A stretch of 64,000 bases of DNA from a virus. Within the stretch, counting starts at the first letter, position 1, and the number at the start of each line of letters is the position of its first letter. Below the pieces are notes generated by a model. It saw only the letters and a program-made list of their open reading frames with translations, had not been told where the DNA came from and ran no database searches. This document shows, in pieces, positions 61,753 to 64,000 of this stretch. The position numbers were made by a program, and so were the translations under genes. The stretch lies in the IMG/VR virus record IMGVR_UViG_3300031553_000354, positions 1-64,000 of that record. The stretch is one strand, 5' to 3'.

Positions 61753-62331
61753 ATGATAAAGTTTTTTTCTCACATTGAGGAATTCGATGGGAAAACCAAT
61801 CAGATTAAAGTGAAAGACGAAAAGGGAATTACTTATGTGGTTCCTCTTGCATTTGACGGCAATATGATAAGAATCGATAAAAATACTCCTGTGATTGTTA
61901 TAATGTCAGATCAAGCAATGAGTGATATTGATTTTGATACTGAACAAAGAATTAGAATTGACGCAGTTGCAATTCCAATTTATAATAAAGAAAGATTAAA
62001 TCCTGATGAAATTACTAATACTCGAAAGCAAATTGGAAAAATAGCTAATGGAAAAATCGAATCTTATGTAGAAACTGGGAAGTCGATCCATATACATTCT
62101 GGTCATGTTGGAAATCAAACTTTGACTGTTACTGGTAATCAAACCATAGTCGAAGATGCCAAATTTATGAATCCAGATTTTTCCTATGGCGATTTTGCTG
62201 CGCCTGAAAATTTTCTATTAAGATTCCGCCCAGATTTTCCATATATATTACCTGAGCTATTGCCAAATGCAGATATATTTAAAAAAGCTGCGAAATTGGG
62301 AAAAGCCCTGGTTAAATTAATGAGGAGTTAA
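61753..62331 (+). CDS. Baseplate spike-like protein
   Basis: A 193-residue protein with an N-terminal beta-barrel-like part (HIEEFDGKTNQIKVKDEKGI, DKNTPVIVIMSDQ) like OB domains of tail spikes. The repetitive ETGKSIHIHSGHVGNQTLTV resembles beta-helical spike repeats. The C-terminus is helical. ATG 61753 with TAGGAGGGAATAATCAT upstream is preferred over 61729. Position after the hub and before gp25-like and J genes fits a gp5/gpV-like spike that pierces the outer membrane. Confidence 0.6.
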   Translation: MIKFFSHIEEFDGKTNQIKVKDEKGITYVVPLAFDGNMIRIDKNTPVIVIMSDQAMSDIDFDTEQRIRIDAVAIPIYNKERLNPDEITNTRKQIGKIANGKIESYVETGKSIHIHSGHVGNQTLTVTGNQTIVEDAKFMNPDFSYGDFAAPENFLLRFRPDFPYILPELLPNADIFKKAAKLGKALVKLMRS

Positions 62332-62332
62332 A

Positions 62333-62803
62333 ATGGATACAGATATTTGTTTGTCGTATCAAGGCGGAGGGATTATTACAGATGATGGGGATTTAAAGTT
62401 GACGCAAGATTTGGATGCCCTATCAAGAGAAGTTAGCAGAATAGTGCGAACGATTAATCCCGCATGGAAAATATATCCCAATATTGGCGCGGGACTAGAA
62501 GAATTTGTTGGAGAACCAAACATTCGCGGAACCGCTTTGGAGATTACGAAGCGTTTGAATTATATATTAAATCAAAATCAAATAGCGTATCCCGGGCGTT
62601 TATTTGCCCGAGTGGTTCCATCTGGAGATGAATCGCTATTAGTTTTCATTTTTTTGAAAGATAGCAAGGGAATAGTTCTTATTGATCAAGAAGTATTTAA
62701 TTTTACGGATGGTGTGGCCGGGCATATTTATGATCCGAGTGAGGTCAAAGAAATTGTGCCCAATACAAGACACGCTGTCCCGAAAAATCCATACTTAAAG
62801 TAA
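62333..62803 (+). CDS. Baseplate wedge protein, gp25-like
   Basis: A 156-residue protein. LTQDLDALSREVSRIVRTIN followed by YPNIGAGLEEFVGEPNI and helix TALEITKRLNYILNQ match the pattern of gp25-like/lysozyme-related wedge proteins, including a G-x-G-L-x-x-x-x-G turn. It links sheath and baseplate in contractile systems. GAGGAGTTAAA precedes the ATG. The next gene is baseplate J, the usual partner. Confidence 0.75.
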   Translation: MDTDICLSYQGGGIITDDGDLKLTQDLDALSREVSRIVRTINPAWKIYPNIGAGLEEFVGEPNIRGTALEITKRLNYILNQNQIAYPGRLFARVVPSGDESLLVFIFLKDSKGIVLIDQEVFNFTDGVAGHIYDPSEVKEIVPNTRHAVPKNPYLK

Positions 62804-62815
62804 GGAGGTGATTTG

Positions 62816-64000
62816 ATGCGATTTTTAACCAAAACTCGCGACCAGTTGATGCAAGAATCCAAAAATTATTTGGTTGAAAACACCGAACTTAGAAATTTCA
62901 AACCAGGCAGCGTAATCCGATCAATTTTAGAATCTATAAATGATCACATTGCGGAACAATATGAAATTATGACAATGAATTTGCTGCAAACATATGTAAC
63001 AACTGCAGTGGGTGATGCGCTTGATGAAATTGGAGTCCTATTTGGTTTAACCAGAAATGAATCCCAACGAGCTGTAGATATGTCACATAATAATTTTAAA
63101 TTTTATATCGATACATTAACTGGTTACATGGCTCAAACGTTGGCTTCTGAACAATATACCGCAAATCAAAATTCGGAAATTTCAGAAATATATGTGCATG
63201 AAAATAGCTTTACCATTCCTGCTGGAACTACAATATTTGCTGGTGACATTACATATAAAACTACTGAAGATGCAACATTTTCTGGATCAATTACCGAAGT
63301 ATATGTGCCAATTGTAGCATCTGGATATGGTCCAGCTTTTAATATTCCAGCGTATCGGTTGAAATCTTATACGTTAGGTGTGGAATTTTCCATAATTTCA
63401 AAATATTTATATTGCGAAAATATTCAAACTGTAAATTCTGGTAAATTTCAAGAAAGCGATGACGAATTCAGATATAGAATAATTCATGCTCACATAGATA
63501 GTGCCAAAGCTAATGAAACAAGTGTACGTTTGGCCGCCTTATCCATCCCAGGTGTAGTTGACGTGATTCTTCGGGAATATGCCGCCGGCATTGGAACATT
63601 CGCGGTTCATATTATTGCAGAGTCTCCCATCCCAAATGCTGGGCTGCTAAGTGCAGTTCAGCAGGCGGTCGATTCTGCAAGAGCATTTGGAATTAAAGCA
63701 TTAGTTCAATATCCAGATTATAAAGGATTTGAAGGAACATTTAAATTGAGATTTGTTCCTGAAACGAGCGCGGATGAAAAAGTTTTAATTATGCAGCAAG
63801 TTAGGATTGCAGCAGAATTATACATAAATAATTTAGGATTTGGTGGAGAAGTCATAGCTAATGAATTAATCCAGAGAATTATGGAAATTAATGATAAAAT
63901 TAAGGATGTTTCTGTTGTCGCGTTCGGCGCCGGAGATTACAATCCCATAACTGGAATTAATGAAAATTACAATCCATTGATTTTTATGAATCAGACTTGT
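62816..64000 (+). CDS. Baseplate J protein (gp6-like), cut by right edge
   Basis: The frame stays open to the last base (395 codons, no stop), so the 3' end lies outside the window. It has the J order: FKPGSVIRSILESINDHIA, VTTAVGDALDEIGVLFGLTR, an acidic turn ESDDEFRYRIIHAH and IPGVVDVILREYAAGIGTF, then ANELIQRIMEIND and VSVVAFGAGDYNP. It forms the wedge arms of the contractile baseplate. TAAGGAGGTGATTTG is a strong ribosome site before ATG 62816. Confidence 0.88.
   Translation, partial: MRFLTKTRDQLMQESKNYLVENTELRNFKPGSVIRSILESINDHIAEQYEIMTMNLLQTYVTTAVGDALDEIGVLFGLTRNESQRAVDMSHNNFKFYIDTLTGYMAQTLASEQYTANQNSEISEIYVHENSFTIPAGTTIFAGDITYKTTEDATFSGSITEVYVPIVASGYGPAFNIPAYRLKSYTLGVEFSIISKYLYCENIQTVNSGKFQESDDEFRYRIIHAHIDSAKANETSVRLAALSIPGVVDVILREYAAGIGTFAVHIIAESPIPNAGLLSAVQQAVDSARAFGIKALVQYPDYKGFEGTFKLRFVPETSADEKVLIMQQVRIAAELYINNLGFGGEVIANELIQRIMEINDKIKDVSVVAFGAGDYNPITGINENYNPLIFMNQTC

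Noticed and set aside
1-64000. tRNA genes, CRISPR arrays, insertion sequences, integrase or att sites
   Set aside because: None seen on reading. No cloverleaf, regular direct-repeat array, transposase or integrase motif was found, though short att repeats could be missed without a search.
1-64000. Recoded stop codon (alternative genetic code)
   Set aside because: TGA (2191), TAG (2379) and TAA (3150) all terminate well-bounded genes with normal successors.

Overview
This window is one densely packed, AT-rich stretch of a large tailed phage or prophage with a contractile tail. Every supported gene reads on the + strand. TGA, TAG and TAA all end genes, so the standard bacterial code fits. The host was not identified. 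The left-edge gene ends in an Omp85-type outer-membrane barrel, which points to a diderm (Gram-negative-type) bacterium if that gene is phage-borne or lies on flanking host DNA.

Layout: (1) 0-2.5 kb, an outer-membrane protein cut by the left edge plus small ORFs. (2) 2.5-11.6 kb, a surface-glycan cassette: NeuD-like acyltransferase, nucleotide-sugar dehydratase, DegT-type aminotransferase, pyruvyltransferase-like protein, four family-2 glycosyltransferases (one frameshifted) and two paralogous methyltransferases. (3) 11.5-19.4 kb, a mixed module: two HExxH metallopeptidase-like proteins, two PD-(D/E)XK or Vsr-like nucleases, a transglycosylase-like protein, an AAA ATPase, a Cys-cluster protein, small membrane or Gly/Ala-rich proteins, a free LAGLIDADG endonuclease and the decayed tail of a second one. 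(4) 19.6-34.1 kb, packaging and head: trypsin-like protease, beta-grasp protein, large terminase, portal, protease-scaffold fusion, capsid protein, Ig-like proteins and head-tail joining proteins. (5) 34.1-42.2 kb, tail sheath, tail tube, two tube-like relatives, tail-assembly-chaperone-like proteins and an HNH endonuclease. (6) 42.2-64 kb, three giant proteins (2403, 2010 and 2032 residues), then spike, gp25-like wedge and baseplate J, the last cut by the right edge.

The most striking observation is in the 2010-residue protein at 49394-55426. By eye it carries signatures of both double-psi beta-barrels of the multisubunit RNA polymerase family in one chain: a beta-like segment with two lysines, then a beta-prime-like segment with DYDGD. 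An N-terminal part carries a complete DEDDh exonuclease motif set. Its position between tail chaperones and baseplate hub suggests a virion-carried polymerase delivered with the DNA, comparable in concept to the giant RNA polymerases of crAss-like phages. The neighbouring 2403-residue protein carries a 399-residue intein and a PD-(D/E)XK-like domain.

Other points are an Ig-like domain split between two genes by a small inserted membrane-protein gene, a likely disrupted portal 5' end, and four hairpins (three terminator-like, one with a competing alternative pairing) that divide the head and tail region into transcription units. Structural genes mostly have strong Shine-Dalgarno sequences; many upstream genes are coupled by ATGA or TAATG overlaps.
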